The notes beneath the pieces are model-generated. The model was not told where the DNA came from and ran no database searches. It was given only the letters and a program-made list of their open reading frames with translations. A stretch of 64,000 bases of DNA, taken from Aquatica leii. Lineage: Eukaryota > Arthropoda > Insecta > Coleoptera > Lampyridae. The position numbers and the translations under genes are program-made. Each line of letters starts with the position of its first letter. The stretch's first letter is position 1. The DNA is taken from contig CM069432.1 in the NCBI GenBank assembly GCA_035610365.1, forward strand, positions 266,349,177 through 266,413,176, in the 5' to 3' direction. Of the stretch, positions 33,317 through 45,273 are shown one piece after another.

Positions 33317-34329
33317 ATACGTAACAATATAATCCAATCTATTAATTACAATTATATAATTTTATGTTTGTAGGACTTCTGTATCCCAATGGCGTAAAAA
33401 AAGAAATGGTTTTCTTATTTGTAACCGATGCAGCACCTTATATGATCAAATCGCTCAGGCATTAGAAATATTTTATCCGAATTTAAAACATTTAACTTGT
33501 CTAGCACATAGAATAGGGTGTGTGAATTCATTAGAGACGAGTTTGCAATAGTAAACAAGTTAATTTCTGCCACCAAAAAGGTAAAAATCTCTAACATATT
33601 AGATTCTCTTTTTGATTATTGGATCTTGTTTCAGGTTTTTGTGAAAGCACCATTACGGGTAAGGGCCTATAAAGAAAAACTTCCAGATGTTAAACTTCCA
33701 CCGGAACCTATCATAATAAGATGGGGAGCTTGGTTATCTGCTTGCATTTTCTATGCCACGCATTTTTTAAAAATTAAAGAGGTACAGTTTATACTATAAT
33801 CTGACATTGTCTTATACGTTAATTGAATTGTTTTACTTCAGGTGGTTGAATTATTTGATGAGACGGCCTCTGCAGCAAGTGCTCAATCTCAAAAAGCTTT
33901 TAATGACGAAGCTGTTAACATAGGACTAGTTTTTATAACTTTTCCGACATTCCTGACGAATTAAAAAAGCTAGAAAAAAGCGAAATCGCACTGACCGAAT
34001 CTTTCGCTACATTCGAAAGAATAAGAACAATTATAAGAGCATGTCCAGGGACTATAGGAAGAAAAATTAATCAAAAATTGGATTCCGTCACAGCAAAAAA
34101 ACCCTTCCTTCGACCTCTTTAAAAAAGTGACTGAAATTCAAAAAGGGGAGGTCATGAACATCAACAGAAAATATCTTTAACAATAACAGAAATACGGCAT
34201 TAAAACTTGCTCCACTAACATCTTGTGACGTCGAAAGAACTTTTTCCTTCTATAAAAATATTTTAAATGATAAAAGGCAACAGCTTCTTGGTCAAAATAT
34301 TGAAAAATATTTGATTTGTGCTTAGGAAA

Positions 34330-36393
34330 ATAATGGTACTTAATGAACATTGTAAAACAAAAAAATAAACTGTAAATTTTAATAGATATTTGTGCCTTTT
34401 TTATTGCCTTTTTGGCAGGTTTAATACGCTTTTTATGCCACCTTTTTTGGTATTTTTTCTTGTCTTACTATCCGCTCTAGTAATAACCATTTTTACAATT
34501 ATTCAAAAAAAAGTTCAAAATTGTCGGCTAGTGTTATTTTTTTCAAATCAAGTAAAATTAAGCTTCTTGTTCATTTTTTTAAATATTTACAATTACAAAT
34601 TACAATTAAAGTGAACTTTTTGCGAATAACCAAGATGACCTAAATCTAATAAATGGAATGTGGTTTTAGGTGCAGATAATTGGTTTTCTATTGTAAGTTG
34701 AAGGTGTATTTTAATTACCTTCGAGATAATGGAATTGGTTTAATTACTTTTGCAGTGTTTTAAGCACTTATTTATGTATTCCTTAAACTAGTTTTACGAG
34801 AAACAGACCATGCATAAAATTCAGGTTGCTTCGAACACCGGCGGTTTCAGAGCTATAATTCTTAGTAACAAACTGAAAAACATTATAAATAACGCAGAAT
34901 TCTAGAAAAAAATCAATCAAACTCACACAATTGTGATTCGTAACAACGAAAATTCATTATTATTGGATTTGGTATTCCTCAGTTACTCTAAATAAGTAAC
35001 CATACGCTTATGGGTATGATAATTTTTATTTACAAAAAACCACAGCGACATCCGTGTTTTATATTTCATCAGTTTTCATATTTGACCTTTAAAGTCTTCA
35101 AATAATTTAAATATTTCTGTCGAAAAAAATTAATATGAAAAATAAATAACTGTAACAATAGCTAAAAATGTAAGAAATAAAATTAAGTTGGTTAAGTTTG
35201 GTAAAAATCAATCACTTTACATTCTTGATTCCCTAGTGTCAAATTAAGATTTTTGATACAAACAAATCGTATCGTAAAACCCATTATCGATATTCATACA
35301 ACGTTGTGAAAGCATTTTTCATCATCAGACACGTTTACGCCTTGCTTCTGAAAACGCTGTCTTTAAAGTAACGATTTCAGTCACGCAAAAATTAATGAGA
35401 TGTAAAAAATATCACGAATTTGTTTATCAAAAAATCCAATTACGTTAATGCGCTTTCTGCTTTTTATTTATGTGAATAGAATTCTAAATTTTATCAAGAA
35501 TGCTAAAAATAGAAATATCTTAAAATCGTTGAGCCATAAGGGACAGAAAACATACAAACAGAACGAAAACAAGAAAATGAAAGTATAAAAAAAATATCAC
35601 GTGTGCCTGAAAATCACTTACGTTTATTTTCAGCTTCTTAAAATTGCATCGATTAGTTGATACGAAGTAAAAAACCAATTAAAACTCCAACATTCCTACC
35701 AAGATGACTGAACATGCAGCTTAAATTGAAACACTCGATAAAGTATAAGTTTAATATTTAAATTGCAATAACTTTACCTAATAAATACAATTACAAACTT
35801 ATCCAATTATTATCGTACTATGTTTTAAGAAATAAAATAAAATATTGTAGAAGTTATTTTTAACTTTGGTGAATTATTAAATAATCATATACCTAAGCGT
35901 AGAAAAAGTACAGTGTGGAATGGTGTGGAACGAACACGAAATGGCAGTCATTCCCCAACAGTATGCTCAGACTGAAATTCGTATGTAATAGTGTTCAGTT
36001 GGGATTTAATTTTTTTTTGTGCTTCCGTCCGTTTTGATATTTCACAGTAGGATTTTTACAAAGATAGTCATAATTGATTTTTCTGCAAATTCGTTTATAG
36101 ATAGATTAAACAATTATTAACGACATATTAAAAAATTACGTTTTAGCTAACTCTTTAAAATTCAAATGCGTAAATACGCGCTGCCATTCCAGTTCGGGTC
36201 TGGCATAAATTTTTTTTTACAAAGATAGTCATTCTGATTTTTCTGCAAATTCATTTACATTAAACGATTATATTACAGAGAAAATTACGATGCTGAAGTT
36301 TAAAATTTATTATACCAAATTAGGCTACACATTTAAATTTTTTTAAATTCTATTGTCATTTTATTTTATTTTTTTATTAATTGATTTTAATAT
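34330..36393. other. Intron sequence, no gene seen; short repeats
   Basis: AT-rich. It holds a repeat (35310-35470) also found at 51722-51900, and a short direct duplication (TTTTTACAAAGATAGTCAT near 36053 and 36220). No coding sequence recognised. Confidence 0.6.
35310..35470. repeat. Dispersed repeat D, copy 1
   Basis: Shares the exact stretch GCATTTTTCATCATCAGACACGTT-like (20 or more bases) and later AATTA-GTTAATGCG blocks with 51722-51900, in the same orientation. No coding potential; nature unknown. Confidence 0.55.
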
Positions 36394-36397
36394 ATAG

Positions 36398-36776
36398 TGA
36401 AACGTTCGCGAAGTTGTTGTCGGCTCCGAGAACGTTCACGAACTTATTTTCAACTTCTAGATCGTTTACCAAAGGATGCAGAGAATTCTCGAAAAGATAG
36501 CGGAAATGTATAATAGCGGTTCAAACTAATCATAAGTCACTTATTCGAAATCGGAAGTATTAAGATGTTTAAATAAATAAGTGATTAACGCGTGTGTTCG
36601 AAATAAATATAAGGGCGATCAAGCGTACGTGCCTTTAATGTAAACAAGTGTCAGTTTTAGATAAACAGAAATTATCCGCGGACATTATTTTTCGAGTGAT
36701 TGTAATACATAAATTAGTGTAGTTATAAACGTGTAAATATTTCTTTACAAATAAATTAGTTTTAAAATTCGTTACA
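36398..36776 (+). repeat. 5' LTR of gypsy copy III
   Basis: 379 bp from TGAAACGTTCGCGAAG to AAATTCGTTACA. Similar to the LTR of copy I but without about 60 bp near its end. TTGGTGACAGGTGTGCGG follows as the primer-binding-site region. Confidence 0.87.
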
Positions 36777-36894
36777 TTGGTGACAGGTGTGCGGTATTGA
36801 AACCCATTGAAATCGTGTAAATAAACAACTGTTCAGTTCGCGCTTCGCGTATTTGTTTATAGCGTGTGCATATAGTTTTTCAGTTCAGTTCAAT

Positions 36895-38201
36895 TTACAA
36901 AAATTCTCAGAAAATGGAAGAAAATTCTAGACAATAGAAGAAAAATTGTAAAATTCTAGAAGTTTAAAAGAAGACATATGAATGAGCCTAGAAAACTAAA
37001 TTAAAAATGTTCAAGAAGAAACCGAAGCAATAGAAGGAAAATTAGAAGACAGAATGAAACTACTTGAAGAAAAAATAAATCGAAAGAATTGTCACGGCGA
37101 AGGAAACGTCACGAGCGAAGATTTAATAATAATGGACCATCGGGAAGAAACCACTCACAAATTTAAAGTTTTACGTCCAAATTTTGATGGTAAAGTTCCA
37201 TGGTCAAGCTACTATAAGCAGTTTAAAGCCGCAGCTACAGCTAATGGTTGGAGCAACAAGCAAAAAGCAACGTCGTTAATAGTGTTTACGCGGAGAAGCC
37301 CTTGAAATCTTGCAGGCTGTTTCTGGCCACCTACAAGAAAATTACGAACTCTTAATTTAACGTTTAGAAATGAGATATCGAGATGCTCATCTTCAACAAA
37401 AGTACCAATCTCAATTTACAAGTCTGGTTCAGAAAACTGCCGAAAGTCTTCCAGAGTTAGGGGCTGACATCGCCAGATTAATATGGCTTGCGTATCCTAC
37501 AGCACCAGATACCTTCTTGGAGTAAAAGGCTATTCAAACCTTTGTAGACGGCCTCCGAAACAGTGAAACGCGGCACTCTTCGGTTAGCTCGACCCAAGAC
37601 GTTTGATGACGCTTAGAGTTTGAAGCAACAAAACAAGAATCGCAACAAGACGGTCATAAACTCCGCTGTGCTGCAGAAGTATGGTAGAACAGGAAAGAGA
37701 AATGACGACTTTTGAAGACCATCATTCGTCCGGACATACTACAGAAAGACATCACCAGTAACAGTACGACTTCGAACGGCAACGGGCGAAGAAAAACCTT
37801 CTCACGGACAAGTCAAAGTAAGCATTGGTTTGGGAAATAGAGTACTCGACCATCAAGTAATGGTAGACGACATCACGAAAGAAGTTATCCTGGGAATGGA
37901 CGTTATAAAAGAATATGGGTTTCATTTGGATATGAAAAACGATGTCCTGAAAATCGGCAATAAGAAATTCCTTTTCACTCGTCAGAGAAGGCAGCCGTAC
38001 GAGTCTTATTGAGTCAAGACGTGACCCTGCCTGCAAGGACTGAAAGTGTAGTGATGGCACGCCTAGATGGGAATCTCTGGGAAGGCTACATTCGCGTGAT
38101 TGAACCAAAGAAGGGCGACTTACTTGAAAAAGGATTACTCGTTGGGACAACTTTAGTACGAGTGAAAAACACGATGCCAGTAAGGATCTTAAATGTCAAC
38201 T
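36895..38201 (+). pseudogene. Gypsy copy III Gag and protease region (decayed)
   Basis: Recognised by homology to copy II: NCHGEGNVTSEDLIIMDHRE, then VPWSSYYKQFKAAATANGWS, the capsid-like region with stops, a deletion covering the knuckle and the protease active site (37690-37710), then VLDHQVMVDDITKEVILGMD and LPARTESVVMARLDGNL. The coiled-coil N-terminus is mostly lost. At least eight lesions. Confidence 0.78.
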
Positions 38202-39213
38202 TGTAACGTCCCGTTTGAGTTCATTACATTAAAATTCAATTTTACATTCGTTTATTTTTGCAACTAATATTGCACGTAAATTTATTCAGTTTGGCAACGT
38301 CGCGTGGTATTTCGGAAGCGTCTGCGTAGTTGACTTGAGTAGTAGCTTAAACTAACATTTTCCGTTTGAACAATCTTGGCGTGCGTGTCATAGTGATGCA
38401 GATAAGACACATTTTCTTGATTATGGCGTAAAAACCCATGTAATTTAATTTTTATTCATTCCATCTAATTATTGGTGAGTTTACCTTTATTTTGATATAA
38501 TTTTTCTATTGAATTCAACATTTTTAGTGATTTCGCAATATTGCGCAATAGTTAAGACAAAGGAATTTATTATGAAGGCCGTTGCATTCTAAGTGTAGCG
38601 TGAGTACATAATGTCATTCAAAAAACCATTCTAATTATTTATATTTAGGGCCTTTTATTTTGGTTTTGTCGTTTAATTAATGGATTATCAGTTATGGAAG
38701 TTTATTATACATTGGTTTATTCCTGTTGAAGAATTTTATCACTACAACAAAGTATGTGCTAAAAATAGAAGATATACGATAACGTCATATCATATGGTGA
38801 GTCAATTGGAATTAAGATACTGCATTTTACCTTCAAATAATTAAATTGTGTTATTAAAACTGTTCACTCGATAACAAGTTAACCGTTTACTATTTTTTTT
38901 GCATTTAATATTAATTACTTATTAGGTGTAAGATTTTACGCTTTTTATTCATCACCAATTTAAAAGGTGATTGGCGCCCTAATATTTTATTTTAAATACT
39001 GTTTTATTCTAAATATGTTTAATTCAAATATTGTTCATTGTTCTCTAATGTAAATAGTAAGTATAGTTAATAAATTAACGGAGTTCACGTCTTTGTAATT
39101 ATTTCCATTCAAACCCATACCCAGAGGTCTGTGCTTACGATTGCTTGCCGTGGTCAAATATTATTCTTACTTTTATTATACATTCTTTATTTCGGAATAT
39201 TTTTTATTTTACA
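38202..39213 (+). repeat. Solo LTR of another retrotransposon, inside gypsy copy III
   Basis: 1012 bp from TGTAACGTCCCGTTTGAG to TTATTTTACA, flanked by AACT (38198-38201 and 39214-39217). The host sequence on either side joins to the uninterrupted order seen in copy II (31740-31760). Orientation assumed from TG...CA symmetry only. It contains a GGTGATTGGCGCCC word as in LTR family A, but I see no broader similarity. Confidence 0.78.
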
Positions 39214-40185
39214 AACTCAGATGCAGTAACGTTTAAAAAGGAATACTGTGGTAGGCCAATGCACGCCAGTATCTCCAATTGTAAAATGCGTGAACTCTAA
39301 CGATGATACGTCTCCGAAGAAGTGCTTACAACATCTATTGGAAATTCTTACCTCCAAAAACCTCAACCCAGCTAGCTAAAGTTAAAGTGTTGATCCAGCA
39401 GTATCAAGATGTGTTCGCGCTGGAGAGTGGTTCCAAAGGAAGAACTAACGTGGTGAAGCATAAAATTAATACCGGATACGCTCGGCCGATACGACAGCAT
39501 CCACGGCGACTTCCTTTGGCGAAAAGAGAAGAAGCCGAACAAATAAATATGTATATGGAGAAAGAAGGTGTAATTGAACCTTCAAATAGCCCAAGGGCGT
39601 CCCCAGCGATACTCGTAAACAAGAAAGATAGATCAACGAGGTTTTGCGTAAACTATAGACACCTTAACGACGTGACCAAAAAAGGACAGTTACCCTTTTA
39701 CGATTGAAACTGGTTTGTGGCAGTTCATGCGCGGACTGTCTTGGAAGACGTGCTTGATTTACCTAGACGACGTGATCGTAGTTGGAAGGTCAATTGAAGA
39801 ATACTTGAACAATTTGAAAGAAGTGTTCCAGCGACTACGTGGGGCAAATCTAAAATTTAGCCCAAAGAAGTGCCACGTATTTAAGAAGGAAGTGCATTAC
39901 CTGGCCATGTCGTATCTAGAGATGGAGTAAAGGCCGACCCAGACAAAATCCGAGCAGTGCAAGCATGCCTAAGAACAATCGAAAAACATTAGGGCCGAAG
40001 TTTCCTGGAATTGTGTACCTATTATAGACAATTTGTGCCCAGCTAATATTGCCAAACCTTAAGACGAAATTGACCAAAGAAAGAGCAGAATTTAGATGGA
40101 ATGAAGACTGCGAAAATGCTTTCCATCAACTAAAACAGGCCTTAGTCACTTAGCTAATTTAAAGTTATCGAAGAGAAGAGGGAAC
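39214..40185 (+). pseudogene. Gypsy copy III reverse transcriptase and connection (decayed)
   Basis: Homologous to copy II: QLAKVKVLIQQYQDVFALES, then RFCVNYRHLNDVTKKG, a deletion of the RT block before the YLDD motif, LIYLDDVIVVGRSIEEYLNN, a stretch ending with the RNase H tether, and the start of RNase H. Stops and shifts are frequent. The frame is cut at 40197 by the LINE. Confidence 0.8.
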
Positions 40186-40197
40186 ATTTGTTTGGGA

Positions 40198-43100
40198 GGG
40201 GGACAAGGAAGGAACCTCCAAGAAGAAAGCGAGTAGAAAGCGACTAATCACTGGCTTTCGGGTGTCCCCTGGAAACGATAAGCGAATTATCGGCTAATCC
40301 TTCCAAAACCAGAAGCATCACCAATGAGCATAGAAATGCCTAGTGGCGAAAGCCCAAGAAGGTTCTTATCAGAACTAGCTTTGACGATTATCTCTGTGAA
40401 CATAGAAGGTCTTTCAACATGCAAAGAACAACTCCTGCACGATCTCTGCCAAACAACAAAGTGCGACGTTCTTTGCATGCAAGAAACCCACAGGGACATC
40501 CAAAACCGACGTCCCAAAATCACAGGAATGAAACTTATAGCAGAAAGACCACATGCCCAATACGGAAGTGCAATTTTTGCAAAACCAGACCTCCAAATAC
40601 TCTCGGTATCCCATGAAGAAACTAACAACGTTGAAATAATTACAGTGGAGCTGCACGGCTGTACAGTTACGTCGGTATATAAGCCCCCAGGAGTGGATTT
40701 TGTCTTCAGCCCGCCAAAAAATCTAGATGAACAAAAGGTGTGTGCTGTTGTTGGAGATTTCAATAGCCATAGCCATGTTTGGGGATATGCACAGGACGAC
40801 AAAAATGGTGAGGCTGTGCTGAACTGGGCTGAAGCATACCACATGTCGCTTATCCATGACAGTAAACTCCCCCCATCCTTCAACAGTGGAAGATGGCAAC
40901 GTGGCTATAATCCGGATCTTCTTTTTGTCAGCGAAGAAATAGCTCAACAGTGTAAAAAGGCAGTATGTGCTCCTATACCGAAGACCCAACACCGCCCGAT
41001 AATGTGCCAAATATATGCGGCCATACAGCCACAAAGAATAAGGTTTCGGCGAAGATATAATTTCAAGAAGGCGAACTGGTAACGCTTTACAAAGACGCTA
41101 GATGAGAAAGTTCAAAATATAAACCCGATCGCGGAAGACTACGAACTTTTCGTGAAGGCAGTCAAAACATGTTCCCGAGCTACAATCCCCCGAGGATGTA
41201 AAACAAACTACATACAGGGAATAACTACAGAAACCGCCCCCCTCTTGGAAGAATACTACAACATATTCCAAAGAGACCCGTTCAGCCAGGAAACCATAAC
41301 TAAAGGGCAACAAGTCGTCTCCCAGATTGCAGAAGCCAAAAGAGAACGATGGATAAACCTAATAGAAGATCTAGATATGGGGAGAAGTAGTCAAAAAGCC
41401 TGGTCACTGCTTAAACGTCTGGCCAACGACCCAACAAAGACTACAACACAAACGAACGTGCGAGCTGATCAAATCGCCCACCAGCTAATAAAGAATGGCA
41501 AAATCGTAGGATCCCACAAGCTCGAAAAGGAGAAGATTCGGAGACAACCCGACCAAGAGACCAAAGAACTGTCTGAACCTTTCAACCTAGAGGAAATAAA
41601 CAAGGCAATTAGTCGATGCAAAAGCGGTAAAGCAGCTGGCCTTGATGACATCAGAGTAGAGCAAATCAAAAACTTCGGCATACAAACAAGGAAATGGTTG
41701 GTGGACCTAATGAACAATTGCTCGAGATCTGCAATCCTACCAAAAATATGGAGGAAAGCCCGAGTCATAGCCTTTCTGAAACCGGGAAAAGATAAGGAGG
41801 ACCCCAAGAGCTACAGATCAATCTCCTTGCTCTGCCACCTGTACAAGATCCTCGAAAGAATGATCCTCAACAGACTTATGGATGCCATCGAACCATATCT
41901 AATTCCGCAACAAGCTGGCTTTAGAACCGGTAAAAGCAGCACCTCCCAAATCCTGAAACTTACCCAGCACATCGAGGATGGTTACGAAGACCGAAAAATC
42001 ACTGGAGCCGTCTTCGTAGACCTGACGGCGGCATATGATACTGTCAACCACAGAATACTCCTGAAGAAAGTATATAACATGACGAAAGACTTTAACCTTA
42101 TGCGCCTAATCCAGAACCTGCTCCAAAATCGCAGGTTTTTTGTAGAGTTCCAAGGAGGAAGAAGCCGCTGGAGAGCGCAGAGAAACAGACTGCCCCAAGG
42201 AAGCGTCCTGGCCCCAACGCTTTTCAACATCTACACTAATGATCAGCCCTTGCCAGCGGGTACGCAAAGCTTCATCTATGCCGATGACCGCGCCATCACC
42301 GCCCAGGCTAAAAGTTTTGAGGGCGTCGAAGAGAAGCTGTCCGAAGCCCTTGCTGAACTTGGCTCCTACTATAAGAAGAATCATCTTAAGCCAAATCCGG
42401 CTAAAACACAAACATGTGCCTTCCACCTAAACAATAAGCAAGCCTCGAGAAAACCGCAGATCCTATGGGAACAAACCGTCCTGGAACATTGTCCCACACC
42501 TAAATACCTGGGAGTAACCCTGGACCGGACACTAACCTATAAGAAACATTGCCACAACACAAAACTAAAGGTCTCCGCCAGAAACAACATCATTCGAAAA
42601 CTTACATCTACTTCATGGGGTGCAAAACCACAAGTTCTTCGAACCAGTGCCATGGCTCTAAGCTACTCGGCAGCCGAGTACGCATGTCCCGTGTGGTATA
42701 GATCGTGTCATGCCGGCCAGGTGGATGTGGCTCTGAACGAAACTTGCCGTACAATAACAGGCTGTCTGAGACCGACACCGACCGAAAAATTATACTGCCT
42801 AGCCGGCATTGCACCCCCCGATATAAGACGCGAGGTGGCGGCTAGGAAGGAAAAGCAGAAGGCCGCCACATCTGCAGCACACCCCCTATTTGGTCTTCAG
42901 CCCGCCCATAAACGGCTCAAATCAAGGAAAAGTTTCCTACGTACCACCGAGGAACTCACAGAAACAGCTCAATAGACTAGAAAAACCCTCTGGAGAACAC
43001 GCTGCCACCTTAGCGAAGATTGGATGACCCCCACCGAAAACCTCCCACCGGGGCATAAAGAAAACTGGGGAAAATGGAAGGCTTTGAATAGACTTCGTGC

Positions 43101-43409
43101 GGGTGTAACGAGATGTAAAGTAAATAAAATAAAATGGGGCTTCCCCTGCGAGTCCCCCCTATGTGAGTGTGGAGAAGAAGAGACCACAACACATCTCATG
43201 GAATGCCGACTATGCCCAGCCACCTGCACAATGGAGGATCTGGTAAACGCAACACCAAATGCGCTCGACGTGGCCAATTACTGGTCCAAACATGTGTGAT
43301 ATTTGTATGTGTATATACTTTGTATGTTGTATTGTTCCATATACTTTATATACTATATATAATTTTACCCTTTTTTTCGATGCTTCTGACACGAATAAAT
43401 AAATAAATA
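40198..43409 (+). mobile_element. Non-LTR retrotransposon (LINE), nearly intact ORF2, inside gypsy copy III
   Basis: A 12-bp duplication ATTTGTTTGGGA lies at 40186-40197 and 43410-43421. The 3' end is a short A-rich (AATA)n repeat. The 5' end begins in a short leader, possibly the tail of ORF1, so the copy is 5' truncated. ORF2 keeps a single frame from 40324 to 43299 with just two stops. It is the youngest-looking coding element in the window. Clade is uncertain; a jockey-superfamily member is likely. Confidence 0.87.
40324..43299 (+). pseudogene. LINE ORF2: endonuclease and reverse transcriptase (two in-frame stops)
   Basis: One continuous frame of 991 codons with stops only at 41080-41082 (TAA) and 42973-42975 (TAG). 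The endonuclease has ISVNIEGL at its start, CMQETH near 40480 and VVGDFNSHSHVWG near 40746-40786. RT has KPGKDKEDPKSYRSISLL, VFVDLTAAYDTVNHR (first Asp), RLPQGSVLAPTLFNIYTND and SFIYADDRAI (catalytic ADD near 42277). The C-terminus has CECGEEETTTHLMEC near 43166-43210, a CCHC-type motif. The endonuclease nicks target DNA and RT copies the RNA from the nick. Start chosen at the first ATG before the endonuclease; none better is seen upstream. Confidence 0.88.
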
Positions 43410-43421
43410 ATTTGTTTGGGA

Positions 43422-44740
43422 TACGACGCAAGAATCTAGCAGGTGCAAGATGGACAAGAAAAAGTCATCGCCTATTTTCGTAAAGTTTTGTCCAGGCCAA
43501 AAAAAAATTATTGGTGACTAGGAGGGAGCTGTTAGCAGTCGTCAAGTCCATAGAAACCTTCTAAAAATATTTGTATAGACGAAAATTTTTACTGAAGACT
43601 GATCGCGCCGCTTTGAAATGGCTATTGCAGTTCCGTAACCCGGAAAGACACATAACGCCGTGGTGAAAACAGGCATCTGAACGCTGAAGCCTTGTCTAGA
43701 AGACCATGTCCGCCGAACTACAGCCGTTGTTCGTGACTTCAGGAAAAAGTCGAATGCCTCCGGAAAACTGCTATGGTTGATGACGAGTGGGAACCTGAGC
43801 AGTTGCGTCGCGTAGAAAAAAACAATCCCAAAAACAGACTACAGTTGGTAGTGCCAAAAAACCGGGTGTTACAAGTGTCGAAGCATCTCCACGATAGTAC
43901 ATCTACATCTGGAGGACACTTTGGCATAAAGAAGACATTAGGAAAAGTTCGAGAAATATTCTATTGGGTCTTCTGCAAAAATTACGTCATGCAATTGTGC
44001 CGTAAGTGAACGGTCTGCGCTCCAAGAAATGGTCCAGCGAGAAAACGCAAAGTACCGATGAAACAGCGCAACGTAGGATTCGGCAAACAAATACATCCTG
44101 GTGGCGATTGATTATTTCACGAAAAGAACAGAGGCTTACGCTATACCCAATCAAGAAGCAGCGACAGTCGCAGACGTATTAGTGAAAGAGTTTTTCTGTC
44201 GCTTTGAAGTTCCGTTGGAATAACAGTCCGACCAAGGCCGCAACTTTGAGCCTGGGATGTTTCAAAAGGTTTGTCTACTGTTGGGAATTAAGAAAACTAG
44301 GACGACGCCTCTTCATCCCCAATCTAATGAGCGGATGAATCGAACAATGGAAAAATACTTAGCCAAAGTAGTGTCCGAACACCAAAGAGACTTGTACTTG
44401 CACCTTTTCCTAATAGCATACCGATCATCCGTTCACGAAATATCAAATACCATCTTGTGTCATACTCGGTCCCGAAATACGACTGCCATGCGGCCTCCAA
44501 TTTGGACGAAGACCGTAAGAAGAAGTTGCTGGAGAACACCACGTACATGAGCACCAGATATGACGTCAAGGCACAAAATGGCGAGTTTCAACCTGGCTAC
44601 AAGGTGTGGTTGTATAATCTCCAAAGAAGGCGTGGTTTGTCGGTGAAGTTGCAGAAGCAATGAGAGAGCCCTTAATAAGTCGTAAACCGTACTAATGATT
44701 TCATATATCGCATCCGAAAACCACCCAGAGGCAAGCCAAA
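43422..44740 (+). pseudogene. Gypsy copy III RNase H end and integrase (decayed)
   Basis: Continues after the LINE with the RNase H block (LSRP-like, RRELLAV) and an integrase. The zinc finger region has HLHDSTSTSGGHFGIKKT followed by a C-C pair in which stops occur (near 44000-44030). The core has KQIHPGG/ILVAIDYFTK-like sequence near 44100, SDQGRNFEP near 44227 and a Glu in NERMNRTMEKYLAK near 44325-44365. The C-terminal domain has FQPGYKVWLYN (near 44587) and YRIRKPPRGKPKVVHIDRLA (near 44703-44765), which leads in frame into the macrodomain. Confidence 0.8.
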
Positions 44741-44741
44741 A

Positions 44742-45273
44742 GTGGTCCACATCGATCGTCTAGCCCAGTTTGCTGGCGATAACCACGTTACGCAAGTTCA
44801 GATCCAAACTAGAGTAATAACTAGCAAAACCAGAAATCAAGTCAAAGGAATGGACTTCGATAAGTTTATGAGCATATACGGAGATTCTGGAAAGGCTAGG
44901 TTCGGAGTTACAACCGGGGAACAAGACCTGTTTCAAACACGAAAAGATTACGCCATTGCACATTGCGTGAGCGAGAATCTTGGCATGTCCATAGAGGTTG
45001 CAGTCGTATTTAAAAAGAAATTTGGTCGGAAATGTTTTAAAACTATGTGGTGACCGACGCTTCGTTTTCTATCTGGCTACCAAGAAGTACTCACGTACAA
45101 AACCGTTATATGAAAATCTGTGGCGAGCATTATAGAATCTCAAGAGAGAAATGGAGTTCCACAATATTAAGAAATTGTCAGTACCCAAGCTTGGTTTTGG
45201 CTTAGAAAAACTGAATTGGAGGACAGTTCGAAATATGTTGGAGGTCGTCTTTTGAGGAACAGGCGTTCGAGTA
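44742..45273 (+). pseudogene. OARD1/TARG1-like macrodomain fused to integrase C-terminus, copy III
   Basis: One open frame (44742-45053) runs from the integrase tail VVHIDRLAQFAGDNHVTQ through MSIYGDSGKARFGVTTGE, DLFQTRKDYAIAHCVSENLG and VAVVFKKKFG. After a stop, the fold continues with RRFVFYLATKKYSRTKPLYE, MEFHNIKKLSVPKLG and FGLEKLNWRTVRNMLEVVF. Order and spacing match the whole OARD1 macrodomain. The TKK lysine is kept; the catalytic-type aspartate is Glu here (GLEKLNW) but Asp in copy I. Macrodomains of this type remove ADP-ribose from glutamate/aspartate. Three stops interrupt this copy. A captured host gene is the most likely origin. Confidence 0.82.

Larger units (their letters stand above)
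29139..33326 (+). mobile_element. Ty3/gypsy retrotransposon copy II, deleted through to its own 3' end
   Basis: The 5' LTR (29139-29611) is followed by Gag, protease, RT and RNase H. At about 33314, just before the integrase zinc finger, the sequence jumps to AAATACGTAACA, which equals the last 12 bases of the LTR. It is then flanked by ATAT (33327-33330), the same 4-bp duplication found at 29135-29138. Thus integrase, everything after it and nearly all of the 3' LTR are gone while both outer ends are kept. The insertion lies within an intron of the hAT gene. Confidence 0.88.
28378..34325 (+). mobile_element. hAT-like transposase gene with introns, interrupted by gypsy copy II
   Basis: The first exon begins MPPNKQSKFENYYK. 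Later parts read LVSAQIPLKKLDNINFRNFL, then VDKTTDCRGRYIGNFVVGKL and ending NHKTVANFFDDCLR before a GTAAGT donor at 29105. After gypsy copy II, an acceptor at about 33373 leads to GLLYPNGVKKEMVFLFVTDA, LKHLTCLAHRIG, VFVKAPLRVRAYKEKLPDVK and LPPEPIIIRWGAWLSA. A further intron (about 33782-33840) precedes VVELFDETASAASAQSQ. The C-terminus TSCDVERTFSFYKNILNDKR has the hAT dimerisation signature. Stops and single-base shifts (e.g. near 33455) show decay. Terminal inverted repeats were not identified. Confidence 0.7.

Noticed and set aside
33415-33799. Short frames on both strands after gypsy copy II as separate genes
   Set aside because: The plus-strand reading continues the hAT transposase; the minus-strand frame is its shadow.
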